Of a DNA stretch of 42,159 nucleotides, positions 42,122 to 42,159 are shown one piece after another; the stretch's first letter is position 1; every line of letters begins with the position of its first letter. The translations under genes and the position numbers were made by a program. This DNA is from CAYYNP01 sp964472545 (GTDB lineage Bacteria; Planctomycetota; Planctomycetia; Pirellulales; Thermoguttaceae). The notes under the pieces are model-generated. The model was not told the origin of the DNA. It saw only the letters and a program-made list of their open reading frames with translations, and searched no databases. The DNA is taken from contig CAYYNP010000048.1 in assembly GCA_964472545.1 (NCBI GenBank), forward strand, positions 1-42,159, read 5' to 3'.

Positions 42122-42159
42122 TCAAATGGCACAAAGTGGAGGGTAGGTGACGATCTCCT

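Overview
The window looks like chromosomal DNA of a planctomycete, probably Pirellulales-like. This is inferred from gene content: an arylsulfatase, secreted glycoside hydrolases of the GH95 and GH36 types, a Tat-exported Gfo/Idh/MocA oxidoreductase, a very large secreted protein resembling the hydrazine synthase alpha subunit with two CxxCH haem sites, a C69 dipeptidase, giant secreted proteins of unknown function, high GC content, and many short palindromic repeats between genes. I see no tRNA, rRNA, CRISPR array, transposase or phage gene.

Layout. Positions 292-11066 (+) hold two translationally coupled giant genes. They encode three related modules of about 1,100-1,300 residues, each a beta-rich ectodomain followed by three membrane segments; two modules are fused in the second gene. 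Positions 11204-14698 (+) hold a nifU-nifS pair for iron-sulfur cluster assembly, followed by an ADP-ribosylglycohydrolase. Positions 14763-16895 (-) encode a GT2 and a GT39 glycosyltransferase, a typical pair for lipid-linked sugar transfer. Positions 17021-22492 (-) form an RND efflux operon: a TetR repressor, a periplasmic adaptor and an RND pump. It has a readable promoter and a 26-bp palindromic operator at its 5' end. Then come an AAA ATPase of the DUF4143 type (-), a Gfo/Idh/MocA oxidoreductase (+), an EamA transporter (-), a GH36-like alpha-galactosidase (-), a GH95 alpha-L-fucosidase (-), an unrecognised protein (-), a C69 dipeptidase (-), a small orphan LuxR-type DNA-binding protein (+), the HzsA-like dihaem protein (-), a sulfatase (-) and a secreted beta-propeller (-) running to the window edge.

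How the genes fit together. The fucosidase, the galactosidase-like enzyme and the sulfatase fit breakdown of sulfated, fucose-containing polysaccharide, although they are not all in one operon. The nif-type genes alone do not show nitrogen fixation, and the HzsA-like gene alone does not show anammox. The clearest non-genic theme is several families of palindromic repeats. Most copies lie between genes, but one touches a stop codon and one nested pair lies in frame inside the HzsA-like gene. The best candidates for undescribed biology are the three-module giant proteins with their fusion seam, and the in-frame palindrome insertion.
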